NCBI RefSeq assembly: GCF_036711975.1
Contig: NC_091972.1
Coordinates: forward strand, 31,377,001 to 31,441,000
From: Onthophagus taurus
Lineage: Eukaryota > Arthropoda > Insecta > Coleoptera > Scarabaeidae
Length of the DNA stretch: 64,000 bases
Direction of reading: 5' to 3'
Positions 11,901 through 22,200 of the stretch are shown piece by piece (the first letter of the stretch is position 1; each line of letters begins with the position of its first letter). The notes under the pieces are model-generated. The model did not search any database. It was not told where the DNA came from and was given only the letters and a program-made list of their open reading frames with translations. Both the position numbers and the translations under genes were made by a program.

Positions 11901-13664
11901 TCCTATAATTCGAGATTGGATGGAGATATCAAGATGCCGTTTTCGCTAATAGTTAGCAAATTTTATGCTGACGAAGGATCTGTCAAGTAAATAGTACCGT
12001 TCCATTTCACATTTTTTTAATTCACAAATATAACCAATCGCTGCAGATAATGCACTCTCTAGCTTATTTGTTTTAAACCAAACGGTCTTACTAAAAATAT
12101 CTTTTAAAAGTACATAAAATGCTCTTTCAAACATGACCAAAAATATTCAAATCGCTTGCAAGGTCCAGAAGATATTAAAATGTAAATATTTACATATTTG
12201 AAAACGCATTGGCATCCCCCTACTTTGTTACAACAGCTATGAGAAATGTCGCAAAGCAAAAACGATGGGGTATTATCCAAGCTATCAAATGGTGTTGTTA
12301 AAGTTATAGCTCATCACCTCAACTTTCCAAGATAGCGGGAATTTTATATTTGTTTATGGCAGTAGCGCCCTCTAACGGTCGAATTACGAATTTCGAAATA
12401 ATTTCCAGATATTTCTCTTGCCCATTTTAGTGATCAAGATTTTTCCCCAAACTTCTAGGCCTTTTATCATTATCGGAGGTGGATACATAGTAAAAAAAAA
12501 TGTTTTAAATAAATAATGTTATAAATAAAATACCGCGACCTGGAATTTCCATTTTGGATCTTATGGAATATTACTTGAACGATGTGTAACTGAAAGTATC
12601 TGTATTTTAATGGCGGTTAAGTAATAAAAAAGTGTAAATACTTTGGAAATTTACCCCATCTGTGTCAAAAAACATTTTCTTAATTAGGTACATAAACTTA
12701 AGGGAATATAATAAACAGTAATAGGTCCAAATGAGTTAAACCTTATCCTTTTTTATCTAATTAGTCATGTAGGTCACTTTGACAATAAAAAAACTGTACT
12801 TCTTTAATTTTAAATATACATGTAAAATATGTAAAGGTACAATTATACCTTCGCCGCCTTTAAATTATTAAAAAAGTTAACTAAATAATTACCTGTAACC
12901 ATACAATTATATCTTGTATAACCAAAATATTAAATTCATCTTCCATCAAAAATTTTAGAAAATTCATTCGACATAATTCTGTTGTATTTGTGTGTGGATC
13001 ACATAAAACATATAAATAAACTGGTCTAAATAATTCGTTTAAGCTACTTTTATATCTAAAAAGTAATTTTAAATATTTTTAATCATGTTATAATTATTAT
13101 TTTTACAAACCTTTCATTTTCAACATCATTAACTTTTTTAATACAACTCAAAACAACGTTCCAAACACTTCCATTATGAACTAAAATGGAAATAATGGGG
13201 TGTTGAGGTATCGCTAAATTAAATGGACATTTATAATATCCATTATCTTGCAATTTCTTTTCCATATCCATTATTAATAAATCAAAAAGTACTACTAATA
13301 ACCCTTTATGGTTCCTAAAAAATACAAAATTACATGTATTAATTAATAAATGTGGTGATTAAAACATTTACTGTGCGAAAGGTATCATCGCAGTTACTTC
13401 AGACATCATCTTTGAAACTTCTATTAAATTCCATTTCACCAGTTGAATTACTCCATCTGCCGCCCCACAACTTATCGACGAATCTCCACTTAAACATTTA
13501 TTTTTTAAATACTTAAATTCAGCAAATTCTACACAATTTTGATTCGAGTTTATATTTTTTTCGTTTAGCTTCGTTTTAATTAAAACTGTTATATCAGAAA
13601 TGGTTTTAGCTGTTAAAACGGGATTATTTTTGGATAATTTATAATCGTATTCTTCGTATTCCAT
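1022..13664 (-). CDS. FOCAD: Focadhesin homolog, 13-exon gene
   Basis: Focadhesin is a large helical-repeat (DUF3730) protein known from vertebrates as a focal-adhesion protein. Coding exons in transcript order: 13664-13372, 13314-13111, 13055-12893, 7719-7437, 7382-6626, 6570-6370, 2919-2702, 2649-2441, 2392-2171, 2115-1858, 1800-1598, 1547-1229, 1180-1022. All introns are GT-AG, phases agree, and the total is 3489 nt (1162 aa plus TAA). Recalled human FOCAD aligns along the chain: N-terminal 'MIPFAQNHKGL', 'LFRPVYLYVLCDP', the DUF3730 region in the 757-nt exon, 'VLEGLGHLC...TAWNTLEP', 'EAAYGALATFQF', 'EYGRGIYYIL', 'KLLPQSFVVILKEEKW' and the C-terminal 'EFKSTLKWFKYIGC'. Human FOCAD is about 1800 aa; the shortfall is mainly one central block missing between the 2441 and 2392 exons. 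Introns 3 and 6 are swollen by transposons. Head-to-head with spn-E. Confidence 0.92.
3110..4540 (-). mobile_element. LINE reverse-transcriptase fragment nested in the mariner-type element
   Basis: Three minus-strand open stretches (4535-4281, 4284-3535, 3445-3137) together read as the linker and RT of a Jockey-like LINE. Recognisable RT blocks are 'ASLKKTVIKPLYKKGDRS.FSNYRPITLIS', 'MDLTKAFDCVNHEIL', '[24 protein letters not shown]' and 'LFADDST' (YADD-equivalent, FADD). A frameshift or stop separates the middle and last pieces and the C-terminus is missing, so it is inactive. It interrupts the host transposon between its left end and its transposase gene. Confidence 0.8.
4652..5582 (-). pseudogene. 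Broken DUF4817/DDE_3 transposase
   Basis: The likely start is the ATG at 5582-5580 (MAPINYSKEEIADMVY). The N-terminal HTH part resembles the DUF4817 family ('YYAQRFPNRRLPNSHTF'). A stop and frameshift near 5420 separate it from the 237-aa downstream frame beginning around 5365. That frame has the first catalytic Asp block 'IVFTDEATFTQSG' and the third block 'PWPPRSPDLNPLDFWFW'. The expected 'F.HDGAPAH' block with the second catalytic Asp is absent: 'LLLLSTRAY' runs straight into 'LNNRFGNKWIGRGG'. The copy is therefore catalytically dead. Confidence 0.82.
5523..5840. repeat. 161-bp direct tandem duplication inside the mariner-type element
   Basis: The block starting TAGTCCGTAACAATACACCA at 5523 is repeated almost identically from 5684 to 5840, including a poly-T run and 'gattagacaacttatcgtaa'. 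It covers the transposase start codon region, so the putative start is present twice. Confidence 0.88.
6370..7719 (-). CDS. FOCAD: FOCAD exons 4-6 (DUF3730 block)
   Basis: Exon 4 is 7719-7437, exon 5 is 7382-6626 (the longest, 757 nt) and exon 6 is 6570-6370. Exon 5 ends at an AA|GTATTA donor rather than running to the next stop; using it gives 'IRELCTLKAELYGSELAVYIS', the same length as human 'IRDICKQRPYQHGADMLAAIS'. Leu, Ile, Asn and Lys dominate and fit an alpha-helical repeat protein. Exon 6 ends phase 2 (AG|), and the next coding exon lies 3.4 kb away at 2919, beyond a transposon. Confidence 0.9.
7740..8710 (-). mobile_element. LINE 3' fragment in FOCAD intron 3
   Basis: The minus-strand frame 8354-7839 matches the C-terminal domain of Jockey/CR1-like LINE ORF2: 'FRTQRRGVRVVAGMGFAECCR', 'LGILTFPCAYIFSCLLFIKNN', 'HSYNTRNKGDL'. 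The frame 8720-8403 carries 'NIFNWFSENRLSLNEYKTQ' and 'VKYLGIHLDTKLT', the post-YADD RT region. The left end carries an (ATA/ATAA)n tail near 7746-7765, resembling the tail of the intact LINE at 25340. It is 5'-truncated and frameshifted. Confidence 0.75.
8695..10330 (-). mobile_element. Degenerate hAT transposon
   Basis: Three minus-strand pieces read in transposase order. Piece 10307-9705 has a BED-type zinc finger ('CNKCKLSMVGLVSCLKQHVHKC') and 'ICLALDRWINVHNEPIIAVCV'. Piece 9634-9230 has 'MVKELDQKDMITYGCSTHIFNLL' and 'DIRWDTLAGCLENYLKNWPIL'. Piece 8967-8695 has the hAT dimerisation signature 'PLAWWKCIS' and 'ASYANSERLFSYYGLIQSTLRNRLGNDKAAKLV'. Stops and frame changes between the pieces make it inactive. 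The TIRs and 8-bp TSD were not located. Confidence 0.82.
10550..11740. repeat. Long inverted-repeat (foldback) element in FOCAD intron 3
   Basis: The left arm (about 10590-10960) and right arm (about 11325-11700) are imperfect reverse complements. Shared stretches include 'aggccatcaaagttaggaaa' (left) against 'ttcctaactttgatggcct' (right), 'gttcctaaagtttgtttgct' against 'agcaaacaaacattaggaac', and 'taatagtaaatttagtttag' against its complement near 11380. The ~360-bp spacer is AT-rich with no ORF. The right edge reads 'acactctg' followed by TATA, like a TA-targeting element. A non-autonomous DNA transposon is the simplest reading. Confidence 0.7.
11741..12892. other. FOCAD intron 3 remainder, unassigned
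   Basis: AT-rich intronic sequence. One minus-strand frame (12140-11946, 64 codons) is open, but I recognise no family in it and see no splice-supported role, since exons 3 and 4 join in phase without it. Confidence 0.5.
12893..13664 (-). CDS. FOCAD: FOCAD exons 1-3 (N-terminal block)
   Basis: Exon 1 is 13664-13372 and starts at the ATG beginning 'MEYEEYDYKL'. Exon 2 is 13314-13111 and exon 3 is 13055-12893. Phases are 2, 2 and 0. Intron 1 splits the Gln codon in 'PFAQNHKG' and intron 2 splits the Arg codon in 'VENERYKSS'. The segment 'LFRPVYLYVLCDPHTNTTEL' matches human 'MAPFLWYLYCEPSQLQEY'. Exon 3 ends at a phase-0 donor that joins in phase to the exon starting at 7719, so the intervening 5.2 kb is one intron. 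Confidence 0.9.
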
Positions 13665-14269
13665 AGTTTTTAATTTGTCTTCATTAAAAGAAATTCATAC
13701 GATAAATTTATTTAACTTTTTGAGGTTATGTCAGGTTATGTTGTAATGTTTATTTGAATGAAGTATAGCGCCATCTATCGTTGAAAAAACAAATAAGAAT
13801 CAATCTTATTAATTTAAATGTTCTTTTATTTCATTTTTAATTTAATTAATATTTAAACTATCTCGATTGCATTCTTTGAAATAGATCACATTTTTTAATT
13901 GTTATTTCTTAATTTTTTAATAAATTCGTTGCAAAAAAATGTAGTGTCATCTATTGTTATAAAAAGGAAACACTATTAATTAATTATATTATGAATTTAT
14001 AATTAATTAACTAAATTTAAATTAATTTAATACAATAACATCTTAAATTAAAAAAAAATTATATACATAACTATTATAGTGTTACGCATGCGTATTAGTG
14101 ATACCGTCACTTTTCAGTATCAACCATAACCTGCTTATTTAGCAACAAATTTATTACTTCGGTATAAATGCTTTACGAATGTCCTTATTCTTGCTTAAAT
14201 TTAATGATAATAGTAAATTATCATTATTGAGAAAGAATCAATATCGTTAACACGTATCAAATTGCCGAA
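13665..14269. promoter_or_regulatory. Shared 605-bp divergent promoter region, FOCAD / spn-E
   Basis: The two start codons (13664 on minus, 14270 on plus) face away from each other across 605 bp of AT-rich DNA with no ORF. On the spn-E side, 'TTTTCAGTATC' at 14111-14121 contains the arthropod initiator-like TCAGT about 150 bp before the ATG. I see no TATA box at a sensible distance for either gene. Bidirectional promoter function is an inference from layout. Confidence 0.5.
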
Positions 14270-16230
14270 ATGGATTTGCTAAGAAACTTGTTAGATTCAA
14301 AACCTATTGTTGTTCCTATGGGTGTTGTTAATGGTCGGATACAACATTCCATCACTAATGACGATCAATCAAGTGAAGAAGAGCAGCAAGAAGATGAACA
14401 AGCTTATATTGAAGAGTACAAAAAACAGGAAGAAGCTTTATACGCTGCGAATCATTTAAATTATGGGGTTATACAAAAATGTTTTTTTTTAGGTAGATGT
14501 TTAATCTTTTCTTTATTTTTTAGGGTCTTTCTGATATTGATGATGAACCAGCTGGAGCTTCAGTTAACCAAACTAAATCAGATTTAGTTCATGAAATATT
14601 CCAAAAATACCCTTTCATTCCCAAAAATGATTCTTCTCTTCCCATTTCACATTACAAATCCGAGATTATTGATTATTTGAATAACAATGAAATCTTGATT
14701 ATTCACGGCCCCACAGGTTGTGGGAAAACAACCCAAGTCCCACAATATATTTTAGATCATTGTCAAAGAAAAAATGAGTATTGTAACATTGTGGTAACTC
14801 AACCTCGCCGTATAGCAGCAATTAGTGTAGCTAGAAGGGTTTGTGATGAACGTGGTTGGCCACTAGGTGCAATTTGCGGGTACCAAGTTGGTTTGGAAAA
14901 ACAGCGTGGTGCTGACACAATTCTTTCTTACGTTACAACAGGCGTTTTATTACAAGCTTTAGTTAAAGCAAAAAATCTTCATAACTACACACATATAATA
15001 ATAGATGAGGTCCATGAAAGAAGTCAAGAAATGGATTTCTTGTTATTACTGATTAGAAAGTATCTTTACACAAATTCATTTAAAGTAAAGGTGAGAAAAA
15101 CATTAACTTATGTAATAAAATAAATCTTAATGTAACAAAAACATAAAATATGATGTAGGTAAAAGTAAAAACTTTTTGAGAAATACTAAAATGTTTAATT
15201 CAATTCAAGCAGACATGTTTCGAAACTAATGGTTCATCTTCAATACTTAGAATACTATACAATATAATGGAAAAATATTTTGTTAGTAGGTGGGGTTTAG
15301 GAATGGATCTAAATTTCTTTCAACTTAATTTACAAACAAAAAATTAATTTAACAAAATCAAAAAATTTCAATAATATAGTTAAAATCTTGGAAGATAACA
15401 TATTGGATATACATATTTCTTGGAAGGTAACATATCCAATATGTTACCTTCCAAGATTTTAACTATATTATTGAAATAAAAATAAAATTGAATAAAAAAA
15501 AACATTTTAGTATTTCTCAAAAAGTTTTTACTTTTACCATCATATTTTATTATATTAGAGAAATATGGAGAATTTCATCCCATTTATAACAAAAACATTT
15601 TAAGGTGATTTTAATGTCAGCTACTTTCGATACAATAAAATTTCGAGATTATTTTAAACACACTGTTGGAGGTGAAACCACGCAATATCCGATGTTACAC
15701 ATAACGGAAAAAAGTAAATACGACACCCAAATTTATTATGTCGACCAATTTGAGTTACTACATCAGGTTCGAATTAATATTGTTTTGTTATTTTTTATCT
15801 AAGTTTTGAAAAATTGATTAGGTGCCATCAATGAATATTGATGATCCAAAGATTCATCCAAATTTATATCAAATGTTAGTTCCTTTAATTCGAATTTTTG
15901 ATAAATTGGATAGAGATGGTAATATTGGAAGCGTTTTGGTGTTTTTACCAGGAATATTAGAAATTGAGACGGCTTATTCACATTTAACTGATCCTAAATT
16001 ACAAGTGTAAGTATTAAATTTAATTTGATGTTATGATAATTTGTTTGATTTTATCTTTTTAAGTCATACAATGGCATCAGAAACTCAATGGTATATTTTA
16101 CCCTTACATTCTTCAATTACAAATGAGGAACAAAGAAAAGTTTTTATTCCAGCTAACCCAGGTTATAGAAAAATTATATTATCTACTAATATTGCTGAAA
16201 GTTCTATAACTGTTCCTGATGTAGCTTATG
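14270..16230 (+). CDS. spn-E: spn-E exons 1-5 (helicase RecA1 and start of RecA2)
   Basis: Exon 1 (66 codons) has an acidic Glu/Gln-rich stretch ('[22 protein letters not shown]'). Exon 2 holds motifs I and II; exon 3 starts with motif III ('VILMSAT'); exon 4 has '[12 protein letters not shown]' (motif IV region); exon 5 has '[19 protein letters not shown]' (motif V). Intron 1 is inferred to use donor GG|GTTATAC with a 56-bp intron ending TTTTTTAG, because reading through meets no helicase-like sequence. Exon 5 ends in phase 1, and '[11 protein letters not shown]' is restored by joining to 21123. Confidence 0.92.
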
Positions 16231-19200
16231 GTAAAAATAATAGCACTGATGTGAAATTGGTCATAGATTGTATCCATATTATTTAAGGTAATCACAAAGA
16301 ATATTATTTGTGTCTAAACAAAGAAAATGTTTGGTGTAATGCATCCTATTTGAAATTGCATGTTGGTTTTTGCAACAAGCAGTTGTTTTGCAGTTCTTTA
16401 ATATATTGTTAAATTTGTATAATGCCACTGTTTTAAAAAAACAGTCATAAAAGTTAAAAGGCAATGATAGTAAATACAATGAATTAATTAGTTTCTATAT
16501 TCACCTTCTTTTAGGTGAATTTGGGTGTCAATTTAAATTTAAAATATTAAATTATAGTAATATTAGACCCATACAGGAGAATAAGACCAAGAATCTTTGA
16601 ATTAGAAATGAGAGTCAAAACAGATTAGAAGTTATTCATTTCAACAAAGATTGAAAACTAATTAGACTTACTAGTTACATGGGATTGCCATGTCTTAACA
16701 ACAGACAGTGTGTACATACGTCCAAATGAAGCTATTTAGTCCATACATTTCTTTAGATATAATAAATAAATCCTTCATTGCCTAATTAATTCATACAAAA
16801 AATATACTGCTTATCACATTCTATACATCTAATAAGTACAATAATACAATTTAGTACAAGTAGCTTGCAATCGATGTTATGTGTTGTAGGTTATTAATGT
16901 TAGTACAACCGCCACAGTGTTAGGATGTTATGAATATCTGGCTAAAAATCTAATTACAACTAAATGAAGTTGAAAATGTTTAATACTATTATAATATCTC
17001 CTTAATGGTTAGCTAGGATTTATTTCAGCTATACACACTGCTTCAAACAAAATTTAGGATTTTGAAATGAATATTTGAAAATAAAAGCGAAACAAAGGTT
17101 TTGTTGTGGGTTGGGTTGGATGTTTAAGCTAATGTAACTCCGAAAACATGGTACATTTATTTCATGTACCCTAACAATAAGTAATATATACTTATATACT
17201 ATAATATATACAGGGTGTCTCACGTAACTTTTTCGTTAAAACTTTTTAAGGTTCCACTATTCATAGAGGTTTGAAATTCTGGTAGCATAGGTTGTTCATT
17301 CGGAACTTTCGATCTAAAACCTTTTTAAGATGGCTGCCACTTCCGGAAGTAGACCATAGCTTCGGTATTTTCAATAGAATGCTACAGTTTTTATTACACT
17401 TTTTAATTGTAAATTAAAAAACAATTTAAGACAATTAACCTATATTGTCTCTATTATTGTGTATTCTTGACATTTTTCTGAAAAAGTTCTCTCTATACCT
17501 TCTAAGGTCTTTATTCCGAGTTTCTTGCGCATCTTCTGAAAGCAGGCCAATCTGGATACTTAATGATTTTATTATTAAGTGGCCATGCACAAGAATTTTA
17601 TGCACTGCCACAGACATATAATACCAATTGATTGTATAATGGAATTGTGTTTGTAAAATTTTAAATACAGCAGTGTTCATTTCTTGATAATAATTTTTGT
17701 GAAATAGGCATCTGGTTTGGCATTTTTATCTGAATCGTGACTCTTTTTTAAAGACGCACGGTTAAGCCCGAAAGCTTCTAGTTCTAGATATAATAATAGA
17801 GTTAGTACTAATATTAATTCATAAAAAATAATTATTCTGTAAAATAGGTAAACGATTGATAGTTTCAAAACTAACTTTCAGTATTCACTGTCGAATATCC
17901 GTAGACACCATGCTGTATATTAGCCATTTTATTGAAAATGCGCAAATATGCGCAATTTATTTTTTTTTGAACGGAAAATATAGGCTTGAAACTACATAAA
18001 AACAAATTTCAACCTGAGATCTTGTGGGACTTTTTTTATAGCTTAAATGAAAGTTTAACATTGCAAATTTTAATTTTTAAACAGATTTTGTTTATGAACA
18101 GTGTTGAGAAAAAGATAAATAAATCCAGCATTCAAGAAGCTATTACAGTGTTACATAAACAACACATACAGTATAATATTATAGTGAAATTTCATAAGGG
18201 TACAACTTTTAATATGTTTACAATCGTTTCTCAATATTAATCAAATGTTTTTGGAAATTGATATGCAAAATAAGTGTTAGGTTTATATGTCATTTTTGTC
18301 CAGAGTTGAAGTTAATAAAAAGTGGTTATTGCGAAGTAGCGAGTGTTACGATATATCTTAACCATCCCCATTTGCCAAAATATTAAAAAAGAAAATTAGT
18401 AAAATCATGTTATGGCCGGTAATTTCAAACTTGCTAACACTGTGAGCCGGTACGGTATTTGTTGAGCCAAATTTCTCAGAAAACCACTACGTCAAATTCT
18501 GGGAATCTAACATTCGGTATCCCAAAAGTCATTAGCGGCGGCATAGCAAGTGGGTTTTTATACTTGCAAAAAGCGTTTGTTTATCGTGAATTGCAATCGA
18601 TTTACGTAACGTAAGTTGTTTTATGCATTTTCAGTGTAATTTCTTATGAAAAATCAATGGAAGTGAAAAATAAAAGACAGAAACTTAATCTCAGTCGGTA
18701 TTATATTTAAGGTCTATCATTATTTTAAGACAATTTTTCCAAATGAAAATAAAACAGAGTTAAAAAACCGTGTTTTAAGTGCTACAGGAGCATCTCTGGC
18801 AACTATACTCAGCGGCATAAAAAATACATTACCTAAAATGATGACCAGTTTCAAAGTGCAATAACTTTGGAACGTATTGTCCGATTTGAATAAGGTTTTA
18901 TTTATTTGAAAAGTCTACCCTTTGCCAATATTTCTGTAGGTGCCTTCCCCATTTTGGCACTCTCCAATTTCAGCAATGGCGAATAACGCTAATGCGTGTT
19001 TTCTTCCTACATTTTGAAGCTTGCTGTGGGGTGCACCGACAAAAGATATTAATTTTAATCATAAGGAACTTGTAGTCTTGTTTGTTCTTCTGTTTTTTGT
19101 TCAAGTTTCTATTGTTGTTAACACCAAAGTTAAAAGCTCTAAAGGATAAAGCAGCTTCTTCGACAACGCCATAAAAAATTAAAGCAAGTCATAGATTTAC

Positions 19201-22200
19201 ACACAGGTTGCGATTTACAAGCTTCAAACAATGGTGATGATAATATAACATTCAGTTCTCCTAAAAAACGTAAGAGAATGTGCACGAAAACCAACATACT
19301 AGAATGGGAACAAATGGATATTGGAAACATGATTTATAATTTCCATAAAACCGAAGGACGTCGCGTTACTCTTACACAATTACAACAAAAATCAAGTGTG
19401 GAATATGACTTTCCGAGAAAACGTACCTACCTCAATGCAGAAAATTATCAAAAACCTTGGATTTAAATGGAGGAAAACTAAGAACAATCGGCGGTTGCTG
19501 ATAGAGAAGAATGATATTCGTGCTTTAAAGTTTAATTATTTGGATAAAATTATATATTATGGGAGCCAAGGTAGACCTATTGTCTTTTCAGATGAAACTT
19601 ACATTCACGCAGTTTACTAGTCCCAATAGTTGGACAGACTATACCACTAATGTTTTACTATCACCCATATCGGCAATCGATTAGTTATTGTTCACGCTAG
19701 TGGTGAAACGGGTTTCATACCTAACTGTCTCTTGATTTTTAAATCTGGAGTAAACCAAAGGTGGAGACTACCATAGCAGTTGAACTCGCAAAATTATGAG
19801 ACGTGGCTTACAGAGAAGCTAATTCCAAATCTTATATCATAATGTACAAGTACATAAAGCACCTACTTGCAATTCAAAAAAAGACCACCCCGATTTAAAT
19901 CCGATTGAAATGATATGGGCTCAAGTTAAAAACAAAGTAGCGAAGAGAAATGTATTATTTAAATTAAACGTTTTAAAAACTCTGACCGAAGAAGAATTTT
20001 CGTTGGTTACTATTGAAGACTGGTTGAAGTGTTGTCAAAATGTTGTTAAACTTGAAAATAATTATTTAAAAAACGAGGTTCGAATTGACGAGGCAACAGA
20101 AAGATTAATTATTACAGCTTCTGATAGTGAAACTTGCAGTGAGGACGTTTTTTAAAATTTATCAGATTAGGAGCTGTGGGTCGGCTAATTCAATAAAATT
20201 TTCTTTGTTTGTTTTCAAAAAAATTTACGTTATATTTTTTATAACTTCATTTTTCACAACAAAAGCTTGCTGGAAATCCGTTAATTAGTTTCGAAGATGT
20301 TCACCAAAAGTGCAAAAAAGCCGTGAATAACCGTTGCTTTCAGAGAATAGAATGTTATTGATTTTTTCCTTTCTGGGAATTTTGGCTCGACAAATATCGT
20401 ACCGACACTAAGTCTTGTAGCGTAAATGCGTTCTTTGCCATTTCCTATGGTCAGGTGTCTGAAGGTGTCAAATTTGGTGACAGTACTGGCCAAGACAAAG
20501 GTTTTCTAATTGAACATATACCAAATGTTTCTCCCAGCAATATTGAAACATTAAGGAGAGAGATACATTTAGGCGCGCGAAAATAAGTGTTTTCAAGATT
20601 TTTTTTCTTATTTTGTTTATTCATTACTCATGCTTTGTATGTTGTGATTTCTAACTTTTGATGAAACGACCTCAATAACGAGTAGAAGGTATGAAATTCA
20701 CTTAGACTACATACGGTTTTGTTCCTTGCGCGCTTGGTCTAAGTTCTTGATCGGCTATGATTACAAGCGATGTAATGATTGTGTACCACAACAAATTGTA
20801 ACTGATGCGAAACACTATTGGCTTTATCTCAAACGTAGACAAGACAACAACGGTAATTTTGAACAAGTTTGAAGCATCGAATAATGATGATATCTATTCA
20901 TTGTTTACCAATTACTGGAACGTTGTTTAGTTCCAATAAGCAAGCAGTCTATTTGGGTGCATAGAAGCGGCCCATTATTACCCCTATTTAAAATCAGACG
21001 CCCGCAATTTAGTTGCCAAGTTATATCTTATGGATACAAATTGTGGCTAAATTCACACCAATATAGTAATGATAAATTATAATAAAAGCAATTTATTATC
21101 TTTTTGTAATTTTTAAATTTAGTGATTGATTTTTGTTTAACTAAAACAATGGTGGTTAATCCGATTACAAAATATGAAAGTTTACAATTGCAATGGGCTT
21201 CTCATATAAATTGCACTCAAAGAACAGGAAGAGTTGGACGTGTAAATGATGGTAGAGTTTATAGATTCGTTTCTAGAAACTTTTATGACGTAAGAACTTC
21301 ATTTAATACGAATTTTACGAATTTCAAAATAATTTTTTTTTCTTTTAGACTTATTTATCAAAAGAAATAATACCAGAAATGCTTCGAGCACCACTCGATA
21401 GAATTGTTTTAAGTTCAAAACTTCTCGAATTAAATGATCCACCAAAAGCTATTTTAGCTTTGGCAATCGATCCACCGAATTTATCAAATATCCAAACGAC
21501 AATTTGGTATCTAAAAGAAGTAATACTTAAATAATCAAATCTTTCTTAAGTTAAATTAAAATTATTTTCAAGGTTGGCGCTTTAGCTTTAACATGCAGGG
21601 GCGTTTCAACAAATTGCGACGGAGATTTAACATATTTAGGAAACGTTATGGCCAATTTACCTTTATGCGTCAATTTATCAAAATTAATTTTTTTGGGACA
21701 CATGTTTTCTTGTTTAACAGATTGTATTGTAATGGCTGCCGGTTGTTCATTATCAAACATATTTTCAACGCCGTTCCATGAAAAATTATCAGCGTATCAA
21801 AATATTTTACAATGGGCCGATGGATCCAGTAGCGATTTAATCGCTTATTTAAATTTATACAAAGTATGGGATATGAAAAGAAAAAGTAATGCATTTAATC
21901 ATGCCAATAGCGAAAAATCTTGGGCGAAATCGAATTATATAAATTTAAGATCATTAAGGGAATGGTCTATTTTAGTGGATGAAATCACAAAACGTTGTGC
22001 ACAAATGGGTATTATGGAACCGATAGGTGAAAGAACAAATGTTATAAGTAGTAGAGAAAATGCTTTGTTTTTAAAGGTTAGCTTATAATTGCAGAATAAG
22101 ATTAAATATTTTATTTAATTTAAGAAATAAAATAATTTTTCATGCTTGTTTTTTATTTTTTAAGGTATGTATGGCGGGTGCTTTTTATCCAAATTATTTC

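Noticed and set aside
11946..12140. Minus-strand 64-codon ORF as an extra FOCAD exon
   Set aside because: Exons 3 and 4 already join in phase 0 and no counterpart is seen in the recalled vertebrate protein.
17205..17235. CAGGGTGTCTCACGTAAC as the end of a complete mariner-type element
   Set aside because: No matching inverted terminus was found in the intron, so only a possible solo end.
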